Assembly (NCBI RefSeq): GCF_019931065.1 | Contig: NZ_JAIOUQ010000017.1 | Coordinates: forward strand, 1-64,000 | Length of the DNA stretch: 64,000 nt | Direction: 5' to 3' | Source of the DNA: Methanobacterium spitsbergense | Lineage (GTDB): Archaea; Methanobacteriota; Methanobacteria; Methanobacteriales; Methanobacteriaceae | Shown: piece by piece, positions 51,044 to 59,395 of the stretch | Numbering within the stretch: position 1 is the stretch's first letter | How the letters are laid out: every line of letters starts with the position of its first letter | Position numbers and translations under genes: made by a program | Notes under the pieces: model-generated | The model's input: the letters and a program-made list of their open reading frames with translations, nothing else | Databases searched by the model: none | What the model was told of the DNA's origin: nothing

Positions 51044-53218
51044 CTATTCTCCCAAGCTTGCTACTTCCCTTGCAAATGATTCTAAAACTTTCTTGGAGAG
51101 CCCCTCAACAAATTTCAGTGACCCTGCACATTCATGGCCTCCACCATCAATTCCAGCTTCAGGTATTTCATTAGCGAGTTTCCATACTATTTCATTCAGA
51201 TTAAATCCAAACATTTCATTAACTGCATCTGTTGCCCTTATAACACTGAAGTCTGGCCCATATGCAAGTGTAATTATTGGTGTTTCCTCACCATATTTTT
51301 GAACAATATTATCATGTACAAATCCACAGGTTTTTCCAGGTGCAGGGAACGTAAATTTATGTGCATACTTCTCAACATCCAATACATTGAAAATAACTCC
51401 ATTAGGAAGTTTTTGTGTTTTTAAATTTGGAAGTGCTGCCCTGAGCTGTGTTTGTACACGTTTCATAGATTCATTATAAAGGGCTGTAATTAGTTTTCCA
51501 TGCTTTTCCTTGTTTCCAAGTCCTAATATGGTGTCAATTATACCCCTTCCATTCATAAATCTGAGATAGAATGCTTCGAAATCAACGCATGATGCAACTT
51601 TATCTAATTCATCCCTTGTATAACCCCTTTCAGCTGCAATTTCAATGTATTTATTAGCTTCATCAGAAGCTGCATGGTCTCCAACAGCAGCAATTCCTGG
51701 CAAATGCATGAGCCTTTCAGTTACCTCAGGATTTATCATGTTTGCAACCTCAACTGCTAGTGCTCCTGCTGTGATCTGTGAATCTCCACCAACAAGGTAG
51801 GGATTTACATGCACATCAACGTATTCATCCACTGCAACTGTACCATCAACTACTTCACCAGGGAAATGATGGTCTATAACAACTACTTCGATATCATATA
51901 TTTTAACCTTCATTAAAGCGAGCATATCCTCTTCGGTTGATCCATTATCCAGTAACACTATTAATGGGAGTTTCTGGCCGTGTCTTTCAACATCTTCAAG
52001 AGCAAATGAAAGATCTTTCACTACATCTTCAATTTCATAAAATGGAGCTTTACTTGGTGCTCTTTTAAAGTAATGCCATTCAGCATCACTATTATTATTT
52101 GCCTCTTTTAAAAGTGGAACAACAGCCTTTTCTATTGCTACTCCTGCACATATTCCGTCTGCATCTGCATGGTGCCTTACAAGGATGGATCTTCCATCTA
52201 GTATTGCCCTTCTTATTGCTTTGGCAGCGTTGTGCATCATTGGTCGTAGTTTGTTAAGGGTTTCACTTTCTATTAAGAATTCTGTTTCTTCGGGCTCTGC
52301 TCTTTTATCTATTGCCTCATCAATAAGTTTCCTTATTTCAAGTGAATCTTTTCCTGTGAGCCTGTCAATTGATTCTGATTCTATCTGTATTTTACCTCCA
52401 TGGAGGTTGACTTCACCCAGTACTTCGGCTATGTTTCCAGTGTTAACACCGGGATAAACCCTGACACCTGGTTCATCAAATGCAGCAGCCCAAGTTGTGC
52501 CGGTTTCATCTGCAATTGTGAATATAGTTGGCCCTGATGTCTGCTGGACTTGTACAACTTCACCAACAATCCTGACAGTTTTACCCATGAATTTGTTGTT
52601 GATATCACCTATTTTAGTACGTGAAATATTCTTTCTGAGTTTAATAATTTCATAGGAACCTTTTATTGTGGATGGTGAAAGATCCACCTCTCCTCTGGCT
52701 CTTTTAATTTCCATTACTTTTACAAAGAGTTCGTCTCCAACAGAATAATTGGGTGATCTTAATCTTAGAAGTCCAAATACCTTTTTTGAAAGACTTACAA
52801 ATACTCCATAGTTTTCTACTCTTGTTATTTTACCCTTGTATTCGCTTCCTATTTCCAGGTCGTCCATATCGCAGGCTGGGTGGAGTATGTAGACAATGTC
52901 CTTAGGTTTACAGTCATTGCAGTAATCTCCATTTTCTAGGGGTTTTCCACATTTTCTGCAGACATTTAATTCTCCTTTTCCGTCACATGCAGGGCATTTT
53001 TCTGTTACTTCTATTTCGCCCTTACCATTACATGTTCCACATGGAACTTCCTGTTCCTCATCTAATTCAAATCTCTTGACAGCGTTAGCTGATACTCCTT
53101 TTATGTGATTTTTGAGATCCACTTCACTTTTTACACCGGTTCCATGACATTTTTCACATACCTTGTAACTTGTGACATTGTGACCTATACCTTTACATTC
53201 TAAACATTTCTTTATCAT
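51044..53218 (-). CDS. DHH-family phosphoesterase with DnaJ-type zinc fingers, S1 and OB domains
   Basis: 724 residues in five parts: CxxCxG-type fingers (CLECKGIG, CEKCHGTG, CGTCNGKG, CPACDGKG) and a CRKCGKP ribbon within 1-105; an S1 domain (GSEYKGKITRVENYGVFVSL); an OB domain (MGKTVRIVGEVVQVQQTSG); a DHH core with RHHADADGICAG and VVVIDHHFPG; and a DHHA1-like end with GGGHECAGSL. The family is euryarchaeal and related to RecJ-like nucleases; it acts on single-stranded nucleic acid, details unsettled. It is monocistronic on the minus strand. Confidence 0.88.
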   Translation of the reverse strand: MIKKCLECKGIGHNVTSYKVCEKCHGTGVKSEVDLKNHIKGVSANAVKRFELDEEQEVPCGTCNGKGEIEVTEKCPACDGKGELNVCRKCGKPLENGDYCNDCKPKDIVYILHPACDMDDLEIGSEYKGKITRVENYGVFVSLSKKVFGLLRLRSPNYSVGDELFVKVMEIKRARGEVDLSPSTIKGSYEIIKLRKNISRTKIGDINNKFMGKTVRIVGEVVQVQQTSGPTIFTIADETGTTWAAAFDEPGVRVYPGVNTGNIAEVLGEVNLHGGKIQIESESIDRLTGKDSLEIRKLIDEAIDKRAEPEETEFLIESETLNKLRPMMHNAAKAIRRAILDGRSILVRHHADADGICAGVAIEKAVVPLLKEANNNSDAEWHYFKRAPSKAPFYEIEDVVKDLSFALEDVERHGQKLPLIVLLDNGSTEEDMLALMKVKIYDIEVVVIDHHFPGEVVDGTVAVDEYVDVHVNPYLVGGDSQITAGALAVEVANMINPEVTERLMHLPGIAAVGDHAASDEANKYIEIAAERGYTRDELDKVASCVDFEAFYLRFMNGRGIIDTILGLGNKEKHGKLITALYNESMKRVQTQLRAALPNLKTQKLPNGVIFNVLDVEKYAHKFTFPAPGKTCGFVHDNIVQKYGEETPIITLAYGPDFSVIRATDAVNEMFGFNLNEIVWKLANEIPEAGIDGGGHECAGSLKFVEGLSKKVLESFAREVASLGE

Positions 53219-53251
53219 TCTTTACCTCTAAAAATTAGTATTTATATTAAA

Positions 53252-53743
53252 TTATTTAAATTTACCCGGGTTTTGCTTAACAATTGCCTCTCTTTGGCTG
53301 TTAAAATCTGTTGCTTTATTCATAAACCCATTAGCATTACCCAGATGGTTATTAGCGTTTATAGTATCATTATTTATTAAGTATGGAATTGCGGTTTTAA
53401 GTTCGCTTGTTGCATTGAGTTTGGCATCTATCTCATCTAAAACATACTGCATGTAGTTTATGTATACTGTGTCATTAGAATTTGTAGCATATGTAAATCC
53501 CTGAGAAGCAAATGTTCTTGCCTGGTTAAATTCAGAAGTTGCATTATCACAGTTTGATAATGCCTCATCATAAAGGAACTTGTTTGTGTTGTAACTTGCA
53601 TTATTAAAATATCCATCACCATTTTTTAGATGAAGGTTTATAGAAGTTGATAGTCCATCAATCTTAGAAGCATCTGACTGTATACATCCGCTTAAAAAAA
53701 TGATTAATGTAATCAACCCTACAATTATAATCTTATTATCCAT
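53252..53743 (-). CDS. Lipoprotein with helical domain
   Basis: 163 residues: a short signal (KIIIVGLITLIIFLSGC) with lipobox LSGC, then a helical outside domain with many Asn and Ala residues (NATSEFNQARTFASQGFTYA, LNATSELKTAIPYL). It is probably lipid-anchored on the cell surface. It lies 33 bases downstream of the site where the DHH gene starts, on the same strand, so it is upstream of that gene in the transcript. Function unknown. Confidence 0.7.
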   Translation of the reverse strand: MDNKIIIVGLITLIIFLSGCIQSDASKIDGLSTSINLHLKNGDGYFNNASYNTNKFLYDEALSNCDNATSEFNQARTFASQGFTYATNSNDTVYINYMQYVLDEIDAKLNATSELKTAIPYLINNDTINANNHLGNANGFMNKATDFNSQREAIVKQNPGKFK

Positions 53744-54024
53744 ACTATCCTCTTTTAATCAATTCAATAAATTTTTTTTATATCCTTCTTTAAGTTATTA
53801 ATGTTTGTTTTAATTTAAAGTTTTGTATACCTAATTATGAATAAAATATTTAAAATATTAAATTTAAAGAATTATTTTCAGTATTAAAGAAAAATAATAT
53901 GTTTTTAATCAATAAACTAAAAAATTAATACTTATTTTATAATTTAGAGAAAAATTTTATGATAATTAATTTTGTTTAAATAACTGTTATTAATCTGAAT
54001 TTGAAATTTAAAGCGTTTTCTTAA

Positions 54025-54036
54025 ACTATTTATATT
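54025..54036 (+). promoter_or_regulatory. TATA box of the UDP-sugar operon
   Basis: ACTATTTATATT lies about 55-65 bases before the dehydrogenase start codon. It is the best promoter-like sequence in the AT-rich gap 53,744-54,088, which otherwise holds no gene I can support. Confidence 0.45.
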
Positions 54037-54088
54037 GTATTAATGTACTAATGATTATTAAGATAAAAAAATTTATTTGGGGAGTAAA

Positions 54089-55417
54089 ATGAAGATTACA
54101 GTTATAGGGGCAGGATATGTGGGGCTAGTTACAGCAGCGTGTTTTGCTGAATTAGGTAACCATGTTTTATGCGCTAAAAAAACAGAAAAAAATTTAGAAA
54201 ACCTTAAAAAAGGAATTTCACCTATATTTGAACCGGGATTAGAAGAAATTTTACAAAGAAATATAGATGAAAATCGTTTGCATTTCACAACAAACATCAA
54301 AGATGCGTTTAATTTCTCTGATGTGATATTTGTCTGTGTAGGTACTCCTCAAAGTGAAACAGGAGAAGCAGATTTATCTCAAGTAGAAGAAGTGTCAAGG
54401 GAAGTAGCTCAAAATATGGATGGATATAAATTAATTATTGAGAAGTCTACTGTGCCTGTTAATACCCATAATTGGATTGAAAAAACTATAATGAGATATC
54501 GAAGTGATGCAGTTGATTTTGATGTTGCATCTAATCCTGAATTTTTAAGAGAAGGTTCTGCAGTTATGGATTTTATGAATCCAGATCGTATTGTTGTTGG
54601 TGTAAAGAGTGAAAAAGCAAGATCAATATTTGAGGAATTATATAAACCCCTGACTGAACAAGGTATTCAAATAATCTTTGTAAGCCCTGCATCTGCGGAA
54701 CTTATCAAACATGCTTCAAACTCATTTTTGGCAATGAAAATATCCTATATTAATATGATTGGTGATCTATGTGAAAAGGTGGGTGTTGACATCAAATCTG
54801 TTGCTGAAGGTATTGGAAGCGATATGAGGATAGGAAACCAATTTTTTGATGCAGGTATAGGATATGGTGGGTCTTGTTTTCCTAAAGATGTTAAAGCATT
54901 CATTAAAATTGGAGAAAATCATGGTCTAGATTTCAAACTTCTGAAGGCCACTGAAGATATTAATTTTAAATGTAGAGAAAATTTTCTAGAGAAAATCGAA
55001 AATATATTATGGATTAACAAGAATAAAAATATCGTTATATGGGGTTTAGCTTTTAAAGCCAATACAGATGACATCCGAGAAGCACCATCAATGGATATAA
55101 TTAAGAGACTTTCCAATAAAGGAGCAAATCTTAAATTATATGATCCACAAGCTTCAAAGAACTTCCAAAAATATTTCCCTGAAGCTGAATCTATTACTTA
55201 CTTCAATGATAAATACGAAGCAGTAAAACAAGCTGATGCCCTAATTATTCTCACAGATTGGGAAGAATTCAAAGAAGCAGATCTTAAATTAGTAAAAGAC
55301 TTAATGCGGATTCCTATAATAATTGATGGCAGAAATATTTACAATAAAGAAGATATTAAAGATTTTGAATACTATGGTGTTGGAAGGAATAGATTTGATA
55401 GATTGGAGATTTCTTAA
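54089..55417 (+). CDS. ugd: UDP-glucose 6-dehydrogenase
   Basis: 442 residues from ATG 54089, four bases after GGGGAG; the longer start at 54077 overlaps that site. It oxidises UDP-glucose to UDP-glucuronate with two NAD+. Motifs: GAGYVGLVTAACFAELG (NAD), VGTPQSETGEADLS, KSTVPVNT, ASNPEFLREGSAVMDF, the catalytic Cys in GYGGSCFPKDVKAF, and GLAFKANTDDIREAPS. Where many relatives have VxCxDID at the end of the first fold, this one has VLCAKKTEKN, so nucleotide contacts may differ; a related UDP-sugar is possible. It overlaps the next gene by one base. Confidence 0.9.
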   Translation: MKITVIGAGYVGLVTAACFAELGNHVLCAKKTEKNLENLKKGISPIFEPGLEEILQRNIDENRLHFTTNIKDAFNFSDVIFVCVGTPQSETGEADLSQVEEVSREVAQNMDGYKLIIEKSTVPVNTHNWIEKTIMRYRSDAVDFDVASNPEFLREGSAVMDFMNPDRIVVGVKSEKARSIFEELYKPLTEQGIQIIFVSPASAELIKHASNSFLAMKISYINMIGDLCEKVGVDIKSVAEGIGSDMRIGNQFFDAGIGYGGSCFPKDVKAFIKIGENHGLDFKLLKATEDINFKCRENFLEKIENILWINKNKNIVIWGLAFKANTDDIREAPSMDIIKRLSNKGANLKLYDPQASKNFQKYFPEAESITYFNDKYEAVKQADALIILTDWEEFKEADLKLVKDLMRIPIIIDGRNIYNKEDIKDFEYYGVGRNRFDRLEIS

Positions 55418-56355
55418 TGAGAAAAGTACTTATTACCGGTGCAGCAGGTTTTATTGGAAGTCATTTATGTGATAAATTTTTAGATAACAATTCTAAAGTT
55501 GTTGGTATTGATAACTTCATAACTGGAGATTGGAATAACATTTCGCATCTTGAGGAAAACAAGAATTTTCAATTTATTGAAAAGGATGTAACTGAATCCT
55601 TTGAATTATCTGGAAAATTTGATCTGGTACTTCACTTTGCATGCCCAGCTAGTCCAGTTGATTACCTTAAACATCCTATTGAAACACTCAAAGTTGATTC
55701 TTTGGGTACATTCCATCTTTTGGAGATTGCTAAAGAATCTAATTCAAGATTCATTCTGGCATCAACTTCGGAAATTTATGGAGATCCAATTGTTCACCCC
55801 CAAAAAGAGGAATATTGGGGTAATGTGAACTCTGTAGGAATACGTTCAGTATATGATGAAGCTAAACGTTTTTCAGAAGCTTGTACTATGGCTTTTTACC
55901 GTGAATACGAGCTTGATGTACGCATACCTCGAATATTCAATACTTATGGGCCACGAATGCAGCTGGATGATGGGAGAGTTGTTCCCAACTTCATATCACA
56001 AGCACTTGCAAATGAAGATATAACTATATATGGTGAAGGTAGTCAAACCCGCAGCTTCTGTTATATAGACGATTTAATAGAAGGTATTTTCAACTTATCA
56101 ATTATAAATGGACTTAATGGTGTGGTAATGAATCTAGGTAGTCAAGAGGAGTATAGAATTTTAGATTTTGCTGATGTAATTATTGAAAAATTGGATTCAA
56201 AATCCAAAAAAAAGTTTTTACCTCTACCTGAAGATGATCCTAAACAAAGATGTCCTGATATCAACAAAGCTCAGCGTTTAATAGGCTGGACAACAAAAAC
56301 ATCGTTAGATGAAGGTTTAAAAAATACAATAGACTATTTCAAAAATATAAATTAA
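55417..56355 (+). CDS. UDP-glucuronate decarboxylase-like SDR (UDP-xylose synthase type)
   Basis: 312 residues of the extended short-chain dehydrogenase family. TGAAGFIGSHLCDKFL binds NAD, D-N-F-ITG follows the second strand, FACPASPVDYLKHPIETLKV is the typical UXS block, ASTSEIYGDPIVHPQ carries the catalytic Ser/Glu region and YDEAKRFSE the Tyr-x3-Lys. RIFNTYGPRM and TRSFCYIDDLIEG are also standard. With the upstream dehydrogenase it would turn UDP-glucose into UDP-xylose for surface glycans. The coupling supports this pathway. Confidence 0.88.
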   Translation: MRKVLITGAAGFIGSHLCDKFLDNNSKVVGIDNFITGDWNNISHLEENKNFQFIEKDVTESFELSGKFDLVLHFACPASPVDYLKHPIETLKVDSLGTFHLLEIAKESNSRFILASTSEIYGDPIVHPQKEEYWGNVNSVGIRSVYDEAKRFSEACTMAFYREYELDVRIPRIFNTYGPRMQLDDGRVVPNFISQALANEDITIYGEGSQTRSFCYIDDLIEGIFNLSIINGLNGVVMNLGSQEEYRILDFADVIIEKLDSKSKKKFLPLPEDDPKQRCPDINKAQRLIGWTTKTSLDEGLKNTIDYFKNIN

Positions 56356-56649
56356 AAAATTAGTAAGTTTAAAAATATTATTAAATTTTTTATTTTTAAA
56401 ACTAATTTTGAATAATTTTTTGCAATTTTTTAATGTAAAATCGTGTTCAATGAAGATTATCTTTTTTTTCAACATTAAATTAATTTAAACAACTATTTGT
56501 TTAAAAAAAGAAATTTTGAGAAATTTAGTTAAAGTGCTATTGTGCAGTTATATATTCATCAATAATTAGAAATATTTTTTATTCTCTAAATAAAAAAAAA
56601 GGTTAAATAAATATGCTAAATTTTATTTTATCTAGTTTTATTAAATCTT

Positions 56650-57030
56650 TTATTCAGATCTCCATAGTCCATGGATTATACAGTATTCTTTAGCATATAG
56701 ATTGTTTGTATTATCAACATTGAAATTTGCTTCAGGAGCATCCCCTGGTTTTAGAAAAACCCTTTGTGTTCCATTGTCGGTTATGATCTCTATCCATGCA
56801 ATGTAATGTTTTTCTTCCATAGGGTGTGGTATTTCTCCAACTTTAACTTTAACACCGGTATCTGTTTTTTCAATGATGGGTATGTGTTTTTCTGCCCCAA
56901 CACTCTTTGGTTTGTCGCTTAAAATCTCAAGCTCGGTACCACAACAGGCTGGTGTTCCACCGCCGACATAAATCAGTTCAAATATGTTCCCACAAGTATT
57001 GCATCGGTATATATCTCCTCTTTCTACCAT
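56650..57030 (-). CDS. dfx: Desulfoferrodoxin (superoxide reductase)
   Basis: 126 residues, a 2Fe type. Centre I is the desulforedoxin site C10, C13, C29, C30 (YRCNTCG, ACCG). Centre II has H49 (EKHIP with E47 and K48), H69 and H75 (HPMEEKHYI), C117 and H120 (YCIIHG), the square-pyramidal iron site that reduces superoxide to peroxide. It is encoded four bases after the rubrerythrin gene on the same strand, so the two form an oxygen-defence operon, superoxide first, then peroxide. Confidence 0.97.
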   Translation of the reverse strand: MVERGDIYRCNTCGNIFELIYVGGGTPACCGTELEILSDKPKSVGAEKHIPIIEKTDTGVKVKVGEIPHPMEEKHYIAWIEIITDNGTQRVFLKPGDAPEANFNVDNTNNLYAKEYCIIHGLWRSE

Positions 57031-57034
57031 TCTA

Positions 57035-57616
57035 TCAGTACTCCTCGCTTAATATTTCATAATATTTAGTTGGGTGGTCGCATGCAGGACACTTATCAGG
57101 GGGTGTAAGTCCAGTGTGCACATAACCACATTTTGAACATAACCATTTAACTTCATGGTCTTTTTTGAAAACTGTACCACTTTCAACAGTATTTAGAAGT
57201 CGTTTGTATCTTTCTTCATGGTGTTCCTCTGCCCTTCCTATTGCACGAAGTCTTACAGCCATATCATCTAGCCCCTCATCGTCTGCAACATCCGCAAATT
57301 CAGGGTACATTTCACTGTTTTCGTAGTGTTCACCTGCTATGGCCGCAATAATATTCTCAGGCGTGCTTTGCATAATTAATGGAGCTTCAGCCTCAACAGT
57401 TATGGACTCAACATCACCTGTCTCTTTTCTGAGTTCCTGAATCATTCTAAATAACCATTTTGCATGTTCCCTTTCATTATCTGCAGTTGTTAGGAAAATT
57501 TCAGAAATTTGAGGGTAACCCTCATTTTTAGCTATCTTAGAATATAATGTATATCTATTTCTTGCTTGACTTTCACCAATGAAAGCCTTGGTTAAATTCT
57601 CCAATGTTTTTTTCAT
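57035..57616 (-). CDS. rbr: Rubrerythrin
   Basis: 193 residues from ATG 57616, six bases behind GGTG (the GTG at 57625 overlaps that site). A four-helix ferritin-like diiron domain has KAFIGESQARNRY, TADNEREHAKW, IAGEHYENSEMYPEFA and GRAEEHHEERYK. The C-terminal rubredoxin-like site is WLCSKCGYVHTG and KCPACDHP. It reduces hydrogen peroxide with electrons from the rubredoxin site. It is the first gene of the operon with superoxide reductase. Confidence 0.96.
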   Translation of the reverse strand: MKKTLENLTKAFIGESQARNRYTLYSKIAKNEGYPQISEIFLTTADNEREHAKWLFRMIQELRKETGDVESITVEAEAPLIMQSTPENIIAAIAGEHYENSEMYPEFADVADDEGLDDMAVRLRAIGRAEEHHEERYKRLLNTVESGTVFKKDHEVKWLCSKCGYVHTGLTPPDKCPACDHPTKYYEILSEEY

Positions 57617-57831
57617 AATAGACACCTTTATTAATCTTTGTTGTTACTCTACTATAAATTTTTGTTTGGTAAATACGAAACATAATTTAATTGACAATTT
57701 AGTTATATTATATTTACCAGTAGTTTTGGGTAATTTTATTTTGAATTCTGTTTTAAATATCTTAAAATTATTAGATTAATAAAATTATTAAATAATTAAG
57801 TTCATAAATTAAAGGTAGGTTGTGATTAAAA

Positions 57832-58284
57832 ATGGATCATAGCGATTCAAAACATGAAATGGAACGTATGGATCCTCCTTGAAATCCAATATGAAGGTTT
57901 AGTAATTGGGATGACTGGTGATGGTATCACTGATGCTTCTGGTCATGTACAGTCAGATGTGGGTATTTCTATTAGTGCAGGAATTAATATTGCAATTGAA
58001 GAAGGAAATGTTGTTCTTGTAAGAAGCAATCCTCTTGATGTTGTCTACATAATTAAACTTACATAATCCACCTATAAAATGGTCGAAAATTTAGTTTGCG
58101 GTGTAGGTTTAATATTTTTGTAATTTCCATAGCAGCAGGAATATTATTTGCATATGGAATTCTATTAACGCCTGCAGTAGGTCCTATTTTAATGTCTGCA
58201 AGCACGATTATATTTGCCTTTAATTCAAGGTTTTTAAGAATGAAAAATAAAAAATCCAGATTTAAAAAAAATTATCTGATCTAA
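57832..58284 (+). pseudogene. Remnant of a CopB-type P-type ATPase, internal deletion and frameshifts
   Basis: GGTTGTGATT and ATG 57832 begin a His/Met-containing metal-binding-type start (MDHSDSKHEMERMDPP), which jumps within a few codons to the far C-terminal P-type motif GMTGDGITDASGHVQSDVGIS and VVLVRSNPLDVVYIIKL. After a frame change the last membrane pair appears (AAGILFAYGILLTPAVGPIL and ASTIIFAFNSRFL). All of the catalytic core in between is missing. It is a deletion remnant of a copper/heavy-metal exporter. Confidence 0.75.
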
Positions 58285-58311
58285 AAAACATAAGTTAATT
58301 GGTGATTATAT

Positions 58312-58530
58312 ATGGATGTTTATTGGGTAAATATTGAATTTGAATTAGGCAAAGTAGAAGAGTATGATAGAAAATCTGATCAATCTATTGATAGAATATC
58401 AATTGGGTCTACCACAATTAAAATATTCTTTAATCAAATGTCTAAAAGGGAAGAAAATTATGTTAGGGTCATACTCATAGATAACTTACTTGGATATGAA
58501 TATCCTGTTGTTAGGGGTGAATCAATATAA
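58312..58530 (+). CDS. Small conserved-looking protein, 72 residues
   Basis: GGTGATTATAT precedes ATG 58312. The product is a soluble alpha/beta protein (VYWVNIEFELGKVEEYDRK, DRISIGSTTIKIFFNQM, YVRVILIDNLLGYEYPVVRG) without cysteines or membrane segments. It lies between two decayed genes. No family recognised. Confidence 0.5.
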   Translation: MDVYWVNIEFELGKVEEYDRKSDQSIDRISIGSTTIKIFFNQMSKREENYVRVILIDNLLGYEYPVVRGESI

Positions 58531-58751
58531 AAAATTAATGTTGAGACCAATTAAAATGTAATTTATTTTTTTTAATAAAAATATTGACTAGAAAACATCA
58601 TGTAAATTTTTTTTAGCCCCTTAGATTTTTTTTTTATCTCCCCTTTTTTTATCAATAATACATTAAACATGAAAAAGTATGTAATAGCGTGCTTTAAAGT
58701 GCATAAGTATAAATTAAATTAAATAAATAAATAAAAAAATTATATTTTTTT

Positions 58752-59243
58752 AATGAACTCATAACATTCAGTGTAGACAATAATATTGTAGGTAGCGCAT
58801 TTACTGATGCACTTGGAGTGGCAACACTTCCATATATAATAACCCAAAAGTGGTATTTATACTATCCTAGCTACATTCGCAGGAGATAGTACATATATGG
58901 CAAGTAGCAACACTAATAACCTAAATGTAGTAGTACCACCAACAGTTACAAGTACAAGCCCCGCAAATAATACTGTAAACATAGCTACAAACAGTATTGT
59001 CAAAATTAACTTCAATCAATCAATAAAATTAGCAACAAATTCATGGATAGAATTTAAAAATGCAAGTGGAACAACAAAACCATTTACAACAACAATAACA
59101 GGGAACACACTAAATATAACACCTACTACAGCACTACAAATGCCACCAAATATACAGTCATTATACATTCAAACGCCGTTACAGACTCAACAGGAACATC
59201 AGGACTAGCAGCACCATACACATTAAAATTCACAACTAAATAA
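58752..59243 (+). pseudogene. C-terminal remnant of an adhesin-like surface protein
   Basis: Three frames in series spell two Ig-like domains. First ELITFSVDNNIVGSAFTDA and GVATLPY, then after a shift ILATFAGDSTYMASSNTN, a Big_3_5-type domain. Then VTSTSPANNTVNIATNS and IVKINFNQSIKL, an SbsA/Big_5-type domain, whose end is again shifted (KYTVIIHSNAVTDS, APYTLKFTTK, stop 59241-59243). At least two frameshifts and no start, so it is not functional. Confidence 0.65.
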
Positions 59244-59395
59244 AAATAAAAACACCTCTTATTTTATTTTTTTTTGAATTTATTTTTAAGTTTAAAATTA
59301 AATCAATTAATTATTAGTAATCATATGAACAAATTATTAACAAAATAGTATTAATTCTAAATTTGGGTAGTTGTACATCTTCTTAATTAAATAAC

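Noticed and set aside
57668..57718. GGTAAATA/TATTTACC inverted repeat upstream of rubrerythrin
   Set aside because: Arms are only eight AT-rich bases and 35 bases apart, easily found by chance in this composition.
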